Assembly (NCBI GenBank): GCA_016926875.1
Contig: JAFGNU010000073.1
Location: 1 to 64,000 of the forward strand
DNA length: 64,000 nucleotides
Direction of reading: 5' to 3'
From: Anaerolineae bacterium
Lineage (GTDB): Bacteria; Chloroflexota; Anaerolineae; Aggregatilineales; Aggregatilineaceae
Part shown: in pieces, positions 18,544 to 27,095 of the stretch
Layout of the letters: each line of letters starts with the position of its first letter
Numbering within the stretch: the first letter of the stretch is position 1
Made by a program: the position numbers and the translations under genes
Notes under the pieces: generated by a model
What the model saw: only the letters and a program-made list of their open reading frames with translations
Database searches by the model: none
What the model was told of the DNA's origin: nothing

Positions 18544-19665
18544 GTGAGCGCAACGCCGCTGACGTATGCAGAAGTGAATCTGGAACATATCGCGCACAAT
18601 GCGCGCGTTATCAAGCGCCATATCGGGCCATCCGTCGCGCTGATGGCGGTCGTCAAAGCCAACGCTTACGGTCATGGCGCGGTCGAGGTGGCACGTACCG
18701 CGCTGGCGTCCGGCGCGGACTGGCTGGTGGTCGCGCGGATCGAGGAAGGGCTTGAACTGCGAGCCGCTGGCATCACGGCGCCGGTCCTGGTGGCGGGTTA
18801 CACGCCGCCCGATGCCGTCGAAGCCGGGGTCGAACACGACCTGGCGCTGGCGGTCACCGAACCGCCGGTGGCGGAACGCATCTCACGCGCGGCGCAGCGC
18901 CAGGGGAAGACCGCGCGCGTGCATGTCAAGGTGGATTCGGGTATGGGGCGCTACGGGCTGCTGCCGGACGAGGTCGTACCGCTGTTTGATCACCTGGCCT
19001 CCCTGCCCGGCATCACTATCGAAGGCGTTTTCAGCCATCTGGCAGTAGCCGAACTCCCCGACAAGGCGTATACATGGCAGCAGTTCCACACGTTTGAGCG
19101 GGTATTGGAGCAGTTGGACACAGCGGGCTACCGGGTGCCGGTGCGCCACATCGCCAACAGCGCCGGTGCGCTTGATCTTCCGCCCATGCACCTCGACGCC
19201 GTGCGGGTTGGCGTTGCGCTGTACGGACTCCGCCCCTCAGACGAGGTTGAACCGTCCGTGCCCCTGAAACCTGCGCTGGCGTTGAAAAGTCACGTGGTCC
19301 GCGTCAGCACGCTGCCTGCCGGGTCCAGCATCAGCTACGGGCGCACGTATATCACGCCGCGCGAGATGGCGGTTGCCCTGGTGCCGGTCGGCTATGGCGA
19401 CGGGTACCACCGCCTGATTTCCAATCGCGGCGCGGTGTTGATCAACGGCAGGCGCGCGCCGCTGATCGGGCGCGTCTGTATGGACCAGTTTGTCGTGGAC
19501 GTGTCGGCGGCTGGCCGTGTGGCCGTGGGCGACGAGGTGGTGTTGATCGGGAACCAGGGGGAGGCCAGCATCCCGGCTGAAGAAGTCGCGCGCTGGGCCG
19601 ACACCATCAACTACGAGGTCACGACGGCGCTGCTGCCCCGTGTCGCGCGTGTTTTTGTGCCATAA
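18544..19665 (+). CDS. alr: Alanine racemase
   Basis: AEVNLEHIAHNARVIKRHIGPSVALMAVVKANAYGHGAVEVARTAL (PLP Lys); VHVKVDSGMGRYGL; PLIGRVCMDQFVVDV. Confidence 0.97.
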   Translation: MSATPLTYAEVNLEHIAHNARVIKRHIGPSVALMAVVKANAYGHGAVEVARTALASGADWLVVARIEEGLELRAAGITAPVLVAGYTPPDAVEAGVEHDLALAVTEPPVAERISRAAQRQGKTARVHVKVDSGMGRYGLLPDEVVPLFDHLASLPGITIEGVFSHLAVAELPDKAYTWQQFHTFERVLEQLDTAGYRVPVRHIANSAGALDLPPMHLDAVRVGVALYGLRPSDEVEPSVPLKPALALKSHVVRVSTLPAGSSISYGRTYITPREMAVALVPVGYGDGYHRLISNRGAVLINGRRAPLIGRVCMDQFVVDVSAAGRVAVGDEVVLIGNQGEASIPAEEVARWADTINYEVTTALLPRVARVFVP

Positions 19666-19724
19666 GGGGAAACGCTGGCCGTTCCGCTATGACGCCTTTG
19701 TGCTGCCAAAAACCACCAAAATCG

Positions 19725-19777
19725 TTTCGCGCTGCGCGCGAAAGGGGCTGGCGCTACGCGCCTGCTGCTGCGCAGCA
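19725..19777. repeat. Cluster of three perfect inverted repeats 3' of the TIR-FGE stop, between convergent genes
   Basis: TTTCGCGC-tgc-GCGCGAAA (19725-19743), GGCGC-tac-GCGCC (19750-19762), palindrome TGCTGCGCAGCA (19766-19777). Confidence 0.8.
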
Positions 19778-19802
19778 CCGCCCCCCCAGCGATCAGAAAA
19801 AC

Positions 19803-21860
19803 CTATAGAGAAGGGGGACGCACCAACCGAAACCCGAAGTGGTCGTTCCGAGAAGCCGGATGGTAGAGGTCGCGGGACACGCAGCGCGCGAAGTCTCGAT
19901 TGAAGAACCACGCCCCGCCGCGCACCACCCGCGAGGCGTCACTGTCCCCGTCCTCACGCCCATCGTCCGCCCGGTAGGGATACGCCTGGTATAACGTGCT
20001 GGTCCATTCCCACACGTTCCCGCTCATATCCAGCGCCCCCACCCACGACGCGCCCCCTGTCCGCTGTTCCGGGCCAACGGGTGCCGTTCCGCCCTCACAA
20101 CCAGACGTATTTGCCTGTTCACAGGTTGGTGCCTCGTTTCCCCAGGGATACAGCCACCCATCCGGTCCCCGCGCGGCGTACTCCCATTCCGCTTCGGTTG
20201 GCAAACGCCCGCCTACCCACTCACTGTAAGCCCTGGCCCCGTACCACGACACCTCTACCACCGGGTGATCCTCATAGCCTGCGTCCGCTGCCCACGTTCC
20301 CCCCTGCTGGTGAATGCGCACATAGTCGCTGTCAGCCTCGAGCCAAGTTGTTCCGCCTTCCGACTGGTTGCCCTGCGCGTTCAGAAAGGCCGCGTACTGC
20401 GCGTTGGTCACTTCGTACCGGCTGATCCAGAACGGCTCTTCAAAGCACTGCTCATTGTCTTCGACATCTTCGCCCATCTCAAAACAGCCCGCAGGCACCA
20501 GCACCATCTCCACGCCGTCGAATGTCTGCACCACCGGCTCCCAGTCATCGTTGCCCCCCTCGAATGTGCGCGCCCGGTCCAGCGCGGCTTGCCGCGGGTC
20601 GGGGGTTGTGGTGGGCGTGCTGGTGGGAGTAGAAGTATATGTTGAGGTGGCAGTGGCTGTCGCCGTGCTGGTTGGTGTATGCGTGAACGTGGGTGTACTA
20701 CTTGGCGTAGCGGTTGCTGTTAGCGTGGGCGTGGCTGAAGAGGTATTGGTGGGCGTGCTGGTTGGCGTCGGCGTGACCGTCGGCGTGAACGTGGGTGTAT
20801 CGCTGGGCGTGGCAGTAGCGGTCGGTGTGGGTGTGGCTGAAGGCGTATCGCTGGGCGTCGGCGTGAATGTCCACATCGTCGCCGTGAGCGTCTGGAACAC
20901 TACCGCCATCGCAGCATCATAGGTCAGCGTCAGGTTGGGCGTCGGCAGCGGGGTATCCGTCGCCGTTGGCGTATATGAGGGCGTATAGGTCCACAACGCC
21001 GCCGTCGCGCTGGCATCCTGGTCCGCCGCGACTTTGCTGGCCGTTACATCCATCCACACCTGGGTTTCCAGCGGCAAGGTAGGCGTTGGGGTGCTGGTCG
21101 GCGGGGGTGTATCGGACGGGGTGAGCGTCTCGGTCGGGGTATCGGTAGCAGTGGCCGTTGCCGTTTCAGTCAACGTTGGCGTTTCGGTCGGCAGCGGGAT
21201 TTCGGCGGCTTCTTCCGTCCCGGCGGCGGCGACCGCTTTGGTCTGTTCCGGCGTGGTGTCCTCGCCGTCACCATCCCCCAGCACCCCGCTCAACGCGATC
21301 ACTATCGCCGCCAGCGCCAGCAGCGCGATCACCGCGCCAGCTACCCACAGGCCCCTTGCTGACCGTTCGGGCGGCTTATCCGGCACCGGCGGGCGGCTGA
21401 TCGGCTGAGGACTCTGCGGGGGCGGTGGCTTTGGCGGCACTTCGTCCAGCAGCCGGTGGGCCGATGCATACAGCCGCGTGATCGCGCCGGTATCCCGAAC
21501 TCCCCGCGACATATCGACGTAATGCGTGCGCCGCAGCAGCGCGGCCAGATCAGGTGGCACCGGGCCGGGATAGTTGGTTTTGGGACGCACGATCACGGGC
21601 AGCACCTGCTTGTGCAGTCGCAGCGCTTCGCGGTATTCCGACTGGCAGTAGGGCGAGGCCAGCGACTCGTTCGAGATCAGGTAAACGAACAGTTCACAGT
21701 CTGCCACCTGGGCCAGGATCGTCTGCCACCAGTCCACGCCGCCGTGAATATCGTCGTCAAACCAGACGCTGTCCGGCCCATACACGCGGCGCAGCAGCGG
21801 CACCAGCCCATCAATGAACTGGCGGTCTGCCCGGCTGTAGGAAATGAAAATACGCGCCAT
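19803..21860 (-). CDS. TIR domain - TM - Thr/Pro-rich linker - FGE-sulfatase (C-type-lectin-like fold) domain protein
   Basis: [23 protein letters not shown]...[20 protein letters not shown] (TIR); [26 protein letters not shown] (TM); TPTxT linkers; [40 protein letters not shown]...[17 protein letters not shown]...[38 protein letters not shown] (FGE-sulfatase). Confidence 0.92.
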   Translation of the reverse strand: MARIFISYSRADRQFIDGLVPLLRRVYGPDSVWFDDDIHGGVDWWQTILAQVADCELFVYLISNESLASPYCQSEYREALRLHKQVLPVIVRPKTNYPGPVPPDLAALLRRTHYVDMSRGVRDTGAITRLYASAHRLLDEVPPKPPPPQSPQPISRPPVPDKPPERSARGLWVAGAVIALLALAAIVIALSGVLGDGDGEDTTPEQTKAVAAAGTEEAAEIPLPTETPTLTETATATATDTPTETLTPSDTPPPTSTPTPTLPLETQVWMDVTASKVAADQDASATAALWTYTPSYTPTATDTPLPTPNLTLTYDAAMAVVFQTLTATMWTFTPTPSDTPSATPTPTATATPSDTPTFTPTVTPTPTSTPTNTSSATPTLTATATPSSTPTFTHTPTSTATATATSTYTSTPTSTPTTTPDPRQAALDRARTFEGGNDDWEPVVQTFDGVEMVLVPAGCFEMGEDVEDNEQCFEEPFWISRYEVTNAQYAAFLNAQGNQSEGGTTWLEADSDYVRIHQQGGTWAADAGYEDHPVVEVSWYGARAYSEWVGGRLPTEAEWEYAARGPDGWLYPWGNEAPTCEQANTSGCEGGTAPVGPEQRTGGASWVGALDMSGNVWEWTSTLYQAYPYRADDGREDGDSDASRVVRGGAWFFNRDFARCVSRDLYHPASRNDHFGFRLVRPPSL
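20590..20875 (-). repeat. Low-complexity region encoding a Thr/Pro/Ala-rich linker (second linker)
   Basis: [43 protein letters not shown]...[10 protein letters not shown]. Confidence 0.85.
21060..21205 (-). repeat. Low-complexity region encoding a Thr/Pro-rich linker (first linker)
   Basis: [44 protein letters not shown]. Confidence 0.85.
21279..21350 (-). other. Predicted transmembrane segment of the TIR-FGE protein (about residues 171-194)
   Basis: [24 protein letters not shown] flanked by [10 protein letters not shown] (positive) and [12 protein letters not shown] (negative): N-in/C-out by the positive-inside rule. Confidence 0.75.
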
Positions 21861-21964
21861 GATAGCCCCCTGAACCAGCGTGCGGACACCTGTCCGGTAG
21901 TATATATCGCGCCCGATTTGCCGCCAAGCAACACAACAACACCGCCCCCACGGCAATCAGCGCT

Positions 21965-22126
21965 TCAGGGAGAAAGGGGCCGCACTATTCGGAATCCAAT
22001 GAGGTTGACCTGGTCCCCCGGAAGGCCGTAGTAGCGATACACGGCGCGCACAAAATACTGGCTGAGGTGCCACGCCCCACCGCGCAGCACCCGCACCCCG
22101 TCCGCGTAACTGATGAATATCTTCAT
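21965..22126 (-). pseudogene. 53-aa relic or mini-gene: TIR N-terminal start joined to FGE-sulfatase C-terminus
   Basis: Reverse translation: MKIFISYADGVRVLRGGAWHLSQYFVRAVYRYYGLPGDQVNLIGFRIVRPLSP*. Start matches TIR N-termini (cf. [10 protein letters not shown] of the neighbour); tail matches the neighbour's FGE end. Not in the supplied ORF track (<60 aa). Confidence 0.75.
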
Positions 22127-22210
22127 GGTGTCAGGTCACTTTGTAGCAGGTACTGCCCCTATTATTAACGGAGCCGCCGCATCAAGCAACCGCAAACCGT
22201 GAACTGCATC

Positions 22211-22248
22211 AAAAAACGCCCCCGCCGCATTGTGTGCAGCCGGGGCGC
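22211..22248 (-). terminator. Rho-independent terminator of the amidohydrolase-CYTH gene
   Basis: Minus strand: gccccgg-ctgcacacaatgcgg-cgggggcg followed by TTTTTT. Confidence 0.65.
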
Positions 22249-22292
22249 CACTCCATATGACATTAAGAACCCGCGCTAAGCCAGCAGCGCGC

Positions 22293-24272
22293 TCAGCACA
22301 GGTCGACGTACTCCATGCGCACGCGGTCCGCCTGCTCGATAGCCAGGATGTCGTTCAGGATTTCGGTGGTCAGCGCGGCTTTAAACTCCGCGTCTTTTTG
22401 CGACCACGTGCGCGACTTGATCTCGATATAACGCGCCTCGACCTGTGGTTCCACGATCCGGTCCAGGTTCGCATAAAACAACACGCCCTTATACAGGATA
22501 TGCCAGCGCAGCCGGTCCTTTTGCACTTCACATTCCCGCCGGGCCTGGAAATATTCGCGGTAAAAGCGCAGCGGGCGGTCGGCGGGCGCGATAAAGCGCG
22601 AACGCGACAGCAGCACCGCCTCGTCAAACTCGCGCTCTTTTTCGGGGATGGTGTACGTCAGCCGGGTGCGCACGCTGACCAGTTGACCGTCTTCGCTGAC
22701 CAAGTCATCCTCGCGGTAGCGAACGCGCCCCTGCTGCTCGTCCTCGAACAGGAAATAGGTGTCGTACTGCCGGTAATGCTTGTGCCGCACGATCTCCACG
22801 CTCGGATGGTCCAGCAGGCGCCGGATCAGGTCTTCGCCGTCGCCGTTGATCCGCGCCTTGACCTGAATCTCAAAGCTCTCTTCCTGCTCCAGGCCGCCAA
22901 TCGCCACCAGCTTATTCAGTACGTTGCCCTCGCGCGCAATCAGGAAGGCGTCGATCCGGCGTGCATAGTCTGCCGCCTCCCGCCGAATCTGGTCCGCGTC
23001 CAGCGTCAGCAGGGACCGGTCACGCATCAACCACTGGCCGTTGACCATCACGTGCTGCACGTCCGATGCCTGGCTGGCATACACCACCTGTGAATAAGCG
23101 CTGTTCGGATCGCGCTCAAACTTCGGCGCGTTGTGCAGCGGGTCGCGGTCCAGCACGATCAGATCAGCCCGCTTGCCCACGTCCAGGCTGCCGGTGATAT
23201 CGCCCAGGTGCATCGCCTCTGCGCCCCAGCGGGTTGCCATCAGCAGCGCATCTTTGGCGGGCAGCACCATCGGGTCGTAAGTTGCACCCTTGATCAGCAG
23301 CGCCGCCAGCCGCATCTCCTCGAACATATCCAGGTCATTGTTACTGGCCGGGCCGTCCGTGCCGACGCTCAGCCGGACACCGCGTTCCAACATCTCCTTG
23401 ATCGGCGCAATGCCGCTGGCCAGCTTCAGGTTGCTGGTGGGATTATGCGCCACCGCTACCCGGTGCTTCGCCAGCGCGATGATCTCCTCCGAATCGATGT
23501 GCACACAGTGCGCCGCGATCGTCTTGGCCCGGAAGACGCCCAGGTCTGCCACGCGATGCACCACGCGCTTCTGGTATTTCTCCCAGCTTTCATCCGCTTC
23601 CAGGCGCGTTTCGGAGATGTGAATCTGGAGCGGCACATCAAACTCAACCGCCAGATCGGCGCACGCCTGCAAAATCTCGTCCGTGCAGGTATACGGCGCG
23701 TGCGGCGCCACCGACGGCACGATCAGCGGGTGATCTTTCCACTCCTCGATAAAGCGGCGTGTATAGGCCAGGCTGTCTTCGTAGCTGTCCGCGTCCGGCG
23801 ATGGGAACTTGAGCACCGTTTGCCCGCACACGGCCCGCAGCCCGGCCTCGGCAATCGCGGCGGCGACATCGGCCTCATAGTAGTACATATCCACCGCCAG
23901 CGTCGTCCCGCCCCGGATCATTTCGGCGCAGGCCAATTGAGTCCCCAAGCGGCAGTACTCCGGGCTGACGAATTCGCGCTCGGTCGGCATCATGTAGCCC
24001 ATCAGCCACACGTCCAGCCGCAGGTCATCCGCCATCCCGCGCAGCAGCGTCATCGCCATGTGGGTATGCGTGTTTACCAGGCCCGGCAGCACAAACTGGT
24101 CCCGGCAGTCGATCACCTCGTCCGCCTCGTATTCGGCCCGGATGACCTCGGCGGGACCAACCGCCGCGATGCTGTCTCCCTGGATCGCAACCGCGCCGTC
24201 CGGGAACCGGTCCAGCGCCTTGTTCATTGTCAGAACCATACCACCAACAAGCAGCGTATCGACTTTCTTCAT
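22293..24272 (-). CDS. Amidohydrolase (MtaD-like S-adenosylhomocysteine/5'-methylthioadenosine deaminase) fused to a C-terminal CYTH-like domain
   Basis: VNTHTHMAMTLLRGMADDLRLDVWLMGYMMPTE...APHAPYTCTDEIL...IHISET...AAHCVHIDSEEI...SVGTDGPASNNDLDMFEEM; C-terminus SFEIQVKARI...YRQYDTYFLFEDEQQGRVRYREDD. Confidence 0.88.
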   Translation of the reverse strand: MKKVDTLLVGGMVLTMNKALDRFPDGAVAIQGDSIAAVGPAEVIRAEYEADEVIDCRDQFVLPGLVNTHTHMAMTLLRGMADDLRLDVWLMGYMMPTEREFVSPEYCRLGTQLACAEMIRGGTTLAVDMYYYEADVAAAIAEAGLRAVCGQTVLKFPSPDADSYEDSLAYTRRFIEEWKDHPLIVPSVAPHAPYTCTDEILQACADLAVEFDVPLQIHISETRLEADESWEKYQKRVVHRVADLGVFRAKTIAAHCVHIDSEEIIALAKHRVAVAHNPTSNLKLASGIAPIKEMLERGVRLSVGTDGPASNNDLDMFEEMRLAALLIKGATYDPMVLPAKDALLMATRWGAEAMHLGDITGSLDVGKRADLIVLDRDPLHNAPKFERDPNSAYSQVVYASQASDVQHVMVNGQWLMRDRSLLTLDADQIRREAADYARRIDAFLIAREGNVLNKLVAIGGLEQEESFEIQVKARINGDGEDLIRRLLDHPSVEIVRHKHYRQYDTYFLFEDEQQGRVRYREDDLVSEDGQLVSVRTRLTYTIPEKEREFDEAVLLSRSRFIAPADRPLRFYREYFQARRECEVQKDRLRWHILYKGVLFYANLDRIVEPQVEARYIEIKSRTWSQKDAEFKAALTTEILNDILAIEQADRVRMEYVDLC

Positions 24273-24491
24273 AAGTATCTTCCTTCCCTATGTAAAATTC
24301 CGCGTATTATAGCGTATTCCCTACCGGACGGTAGCCGCCGATCACCGCGTCCCCACACGACCGCGATGCTATCCGCCGCACCCAGATCGCCAGCTTGTTT
24401 TTCTGATTGTCGGTGCACCGCCGCCAATTGCCAACATCGCCGGGCTGGCAAGAACCCGCAGGCTGCGTACAATCATACACAAACCAGAGCC

Positions 24492-24519
24492 ATTAGCCGT
24501 TAGCTTTTGGCGATTAGCA
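24492..24519 (+). repeat. Dispersed intergenic repeat, copy 1
   Basis: ATTAGCCGTTAGCTTTTGGCGATTAGCA; ungapped alignment with copies 2-4. Confidence 0.7.
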
Positions 24520-24581
24520 GGCAGCAACCGGTTATTCCGTCCACTGCTGCCAGGCAATAACCAAAGCGCTCACCTGGCTTT

Positions 24582-24609
24582 TGCTAACCACCAATCGCTA
24601 ATTGCTAAT
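24582..24609 (-). repeat. Dispersed intergenic repeat, copy 2 (inverted relative to copy 1)
   Basis: Reverse complement ATTAGCAATTAGCGATTGGTGGTTAGCA. Confidence 0.7.
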
Positions 24610-24665
24610 AGCTGGCTGTTTGATCGGTTACAAATCATACGAAAGACAGCGAGGCAACCTGTGCC

Positions 24666-26831
24666 ATGCAGCTATTTCGACGGGATGTACTGCGTTCCCT
24701 GGAAGCCGGGATTGTCGGCCTGCTCCTGATCCAGACGGTGCGCCATGTGTTCGCTACACTCTATGCGCACGCCAGCAGCGCCGACCTGGTTGAGCGTGTG
24801 CCCAACCCGGACACGCTGAGCGATGTGCCGGGCGTGGTCAAGCTGGCGACCACCCAGGGCGAAATCGCCACCCTGATCGCGCTGCTGTTGCTGCCCCTGC
24901 TGGCGCTGATCATCAGCCGGTGGGGGATCAGCTTCCCACTGACCGTGATCCTGGCCGCGTTGGGCCGTTCGATGGCGCTCCAGGTGCCGGACCTCGAAGT
25001 CCCGATGGCGTCACTGGCTGCCGGGGCCGGGCTGCTCTACCTAGCACTGGTGATTGCCCGCCGCCCGGCGCACTTCCCTACCGTGATCCTGGCCGGGTTT
25101 GCCGCCGATCAGGTGATCCGCGCGCTGGGCGATACATATGATCGCACCTGGCAAAGCGACTACGTGGTCAGGTTCGCAGATGGTTTTGAACCGGACATGG
25201 GCCTGCTGGTATCGATCACCGCCGTGCTGCTGATCCTGCTCTCGATTGTGCTGTGGTATATCGAGCGGCGGCAGGAACTGCGCGAACGGCAGGAAGAAGG
25301 CTACGCGCCGCCTCTGCGCGGGTTGCTAAATACCTGGGGCGGGCTGGCGCTGGGCGGTGTTTTCTTTATCGAATTTACGCTGCTCTCGCTGCCCAATGCC
25401 GTTGCGCGCTGGTCAGGTACGGATTACGCCGGGCTGGTGCCCTGGCTGCTGGCAGCTACCACTCTGCCCCTGGTGCCCGAAGTACGCGACGTTGCGCGCC
25501 GCTTTGCGGGCATGTTCGACAGCGCGTGGCGCGGTTGGTTCTGGGTGCTGCTGATCTCGCTGCTGCTGGTCATCGGGCGCGGCTACGACGGCTTGCTGGC
25601 GGGCGTGGCGCTCGTCTTTGCGCAGTTCTTTGTCGGCCTGACGCTCTGGTGGCTGGTTCAAACCGGCCTGCCCCGCCGCAACTTTACCGGCCTGACGGTG
25701 CTGTTCGCGGTGGTGACGTTTGCCGTGCTGGCAACCGGCGACTACTTCACCTATGACTACGCCTATGTGCGTAACCTGTCCGATCCATATCAAAACGTAG
25801 GCGACGTGCTGCGCGCCTTTCGGGATATGGGTCTGGGCCTGACCCTGATCGCGGTGCTGCTGCTCTCGATCCCGATGATCCTGGCGCGGCGGCGCATCCC
25901 CTGGCGCGGCGGTCCTGCCGGGCATACGCTGCTAGTGCTGGCGCTGGTGCTGGGCGTGAGCTTCGCCGGGGCGGCCATCGTGGGTAACACCGTTGTTCGC
26001 CGCCCACCAAACCCGGACTGTATGCGCGTGGCAACCTACAACATTCACGGTGGATATTCGCAGTTCTTTGATTCCAACCTGGACGGCGTGGCCGAGATCA
26101 TCGAACTGGCCGGAGCGGATGTCGTGCTGCTGCAAGAAGTGGATGCCGGGCGGCTGGTTAGCTTTGGCATCGATCAACCGTATTGGCTGGCGCGCCGGTT
26201 GCAGATGGAGCACACTTTCTTCCCGCAAAACGAAGCGCTGCAAGGTCTGGCCGTGCTCAGCCGCGTACCGATTGTGGATATGGAGGGCCTGCTGCTGCCC
26301 AGCGAGGGCAACCAGGCGGCGGTGATGCATGTCACGCTTGATCCGGAGCGGCTGGTTGCAGACCCGCTGGCCGACGAGATCGGGAACCTGCACATTTACA
26401 ACGCCTGGCTGGGCTTCCGCGAAGCCGAACGCGACGGCTCCCCGGTCCCCGAAGGCGAGCAGGATCAAAACCGCCAGCTCAGCACCATGCTCAACTGGCT
26501 CGCCGGACAGCACGGTCCCGCCTGGACCGACCGGATCATGCTCGGCGGCACGTTTAACCATGGGCCGGACTCGCCGCTGTATAAAAAGCTGCGCATGGAC
26601 AACCTGGACAATCCCGCCATCAAAGACCCATTCGCCGGGCTGCGCGCCGAAAACGCAAAAACGCTCTACCTGGTGGACGGCACCACCGCGCGCTACGATT
26701 ACCTGTGGATTTTTAACCTGCCGTTCACCGGCGTGCTGGTCGATGACAGCGCCGAAGCGGCCAATACGTCCGATCACCGCCCGGCCATTGTTGCGATCAA
26801 CCGCCGCGAGGGGGTCACCTGCCAGCCGTAG
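24666..26831 (+). CDS. Polytopic membrane protein with C-terminal endonuclease/exonuclease/phosphatase (EEP) domain
   Basis: Many TM segments, then CMRVATYNIHGGYSQFFDSNLDGVAEIIELAGADVVLLQEVD...SDHRPAIVAI. Confidence 0.85.
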   Translation: MQLFRRDVLRSLEAGIVGLLLIQTVRHVFATLYAHASSADLVERVPNPDTLSDVPGVVKLATTQGEIATLIALLLLPLLALIISRWGISFPLTVILAALGRSMALQVPDLEVPMASLAAGAGLLYLALVIARRPAHFPTVILAGFAADQVIRALGDTYDRTWQSDYVVRFADGFEPDMGLLVSITAVLLILLSIVLWYIERRQELRERQEEGYAPPLRGLLNTWGGLALGGVFFIEFTLLSLPNAVARWSGTDYAGLVPWLLAATTLPLVPEVRDVARRFAGMFDSAWRGWFWVLLISLLLVIGRGYDGLLAGVALVFAQFFVGLTLWWLVQTGLPRRNFTGLTVLFAVVTFAVLATGDYFTYDYAYVRNLSDPYQNVGDVLRAFRDMGLGLTLIAVLLLSIPMILARRRIPWRGGPAGHTLLVLALVLGVSFAGAAIVGNTVVRRPPNPDCMRVATYNIHGGYSQFFDSNLDGVAEIIELAGADVVLLQEVDAGRLVSFGIDQPYWLARRLQMEHTFFPQNEALQGLAVLSRVPIVDMEGLLLPSEGNQAAVMHVTLDPERLVADPLADEIGNLHIYNAWLGFREAERDGSPVPEGEQDQNRQLSTMLNWLAGQHGPAWTDRIMLGGTFNHGPDSPLYKKLRMDNLDNPAIKDPFAGLRAENAKTLYLVDGTTARYDYLWIFNLPFTGVLVDDSAEAANTSDHRPAIVAINRREGVTCQP

Positions 26832-27095
26832 AATCCCGGCTCGGACAGCATGTCACCATTGACGGAACACGCCGGGGCCAGTATAGTTGGCCGCATGATT
26901 ACCACGATGAATATGGCGCAAGTCAGTTAGCCGGGGACCACATCCCGGCACCCCCTCCGGTTGTTCTTACGCGCCCCGGTGACCTGCCGGGAGCGCGCCG
27001 GTTCCGTTTTCCTTGTTTCCAGTCCCAATACCCAACCGAATCCGGGCGCGCACCTGCGTCCAGATTCATCCCATGTCTGCATGTAAAGGAAGGCA

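Noticed and set aside
20368-20922. 184-aa plus ORF rich in VGVGV/VAVAV repeats (elastin-like)
   Set aside because: Antisense translation of the Thr/Pro-coding linker of the TIR-FGE gene.
20590-21205. Possible CRISPR or tandem-repeat array
   Set aside because: Irregular repeats without constant spacer length; explained by in-frame TPT codons of the linker.
22230-24503. Long plus-strand ORFs (287 aa and 456 aa) opposite the amidohydrolase-CYTH gene
   Set aside because: Antisense shadow ORFs typical of high-GC coding DNA; translations are His/Arg/Gln-rich with no domain signature, and the minus frame is a clear amidohydrolase.
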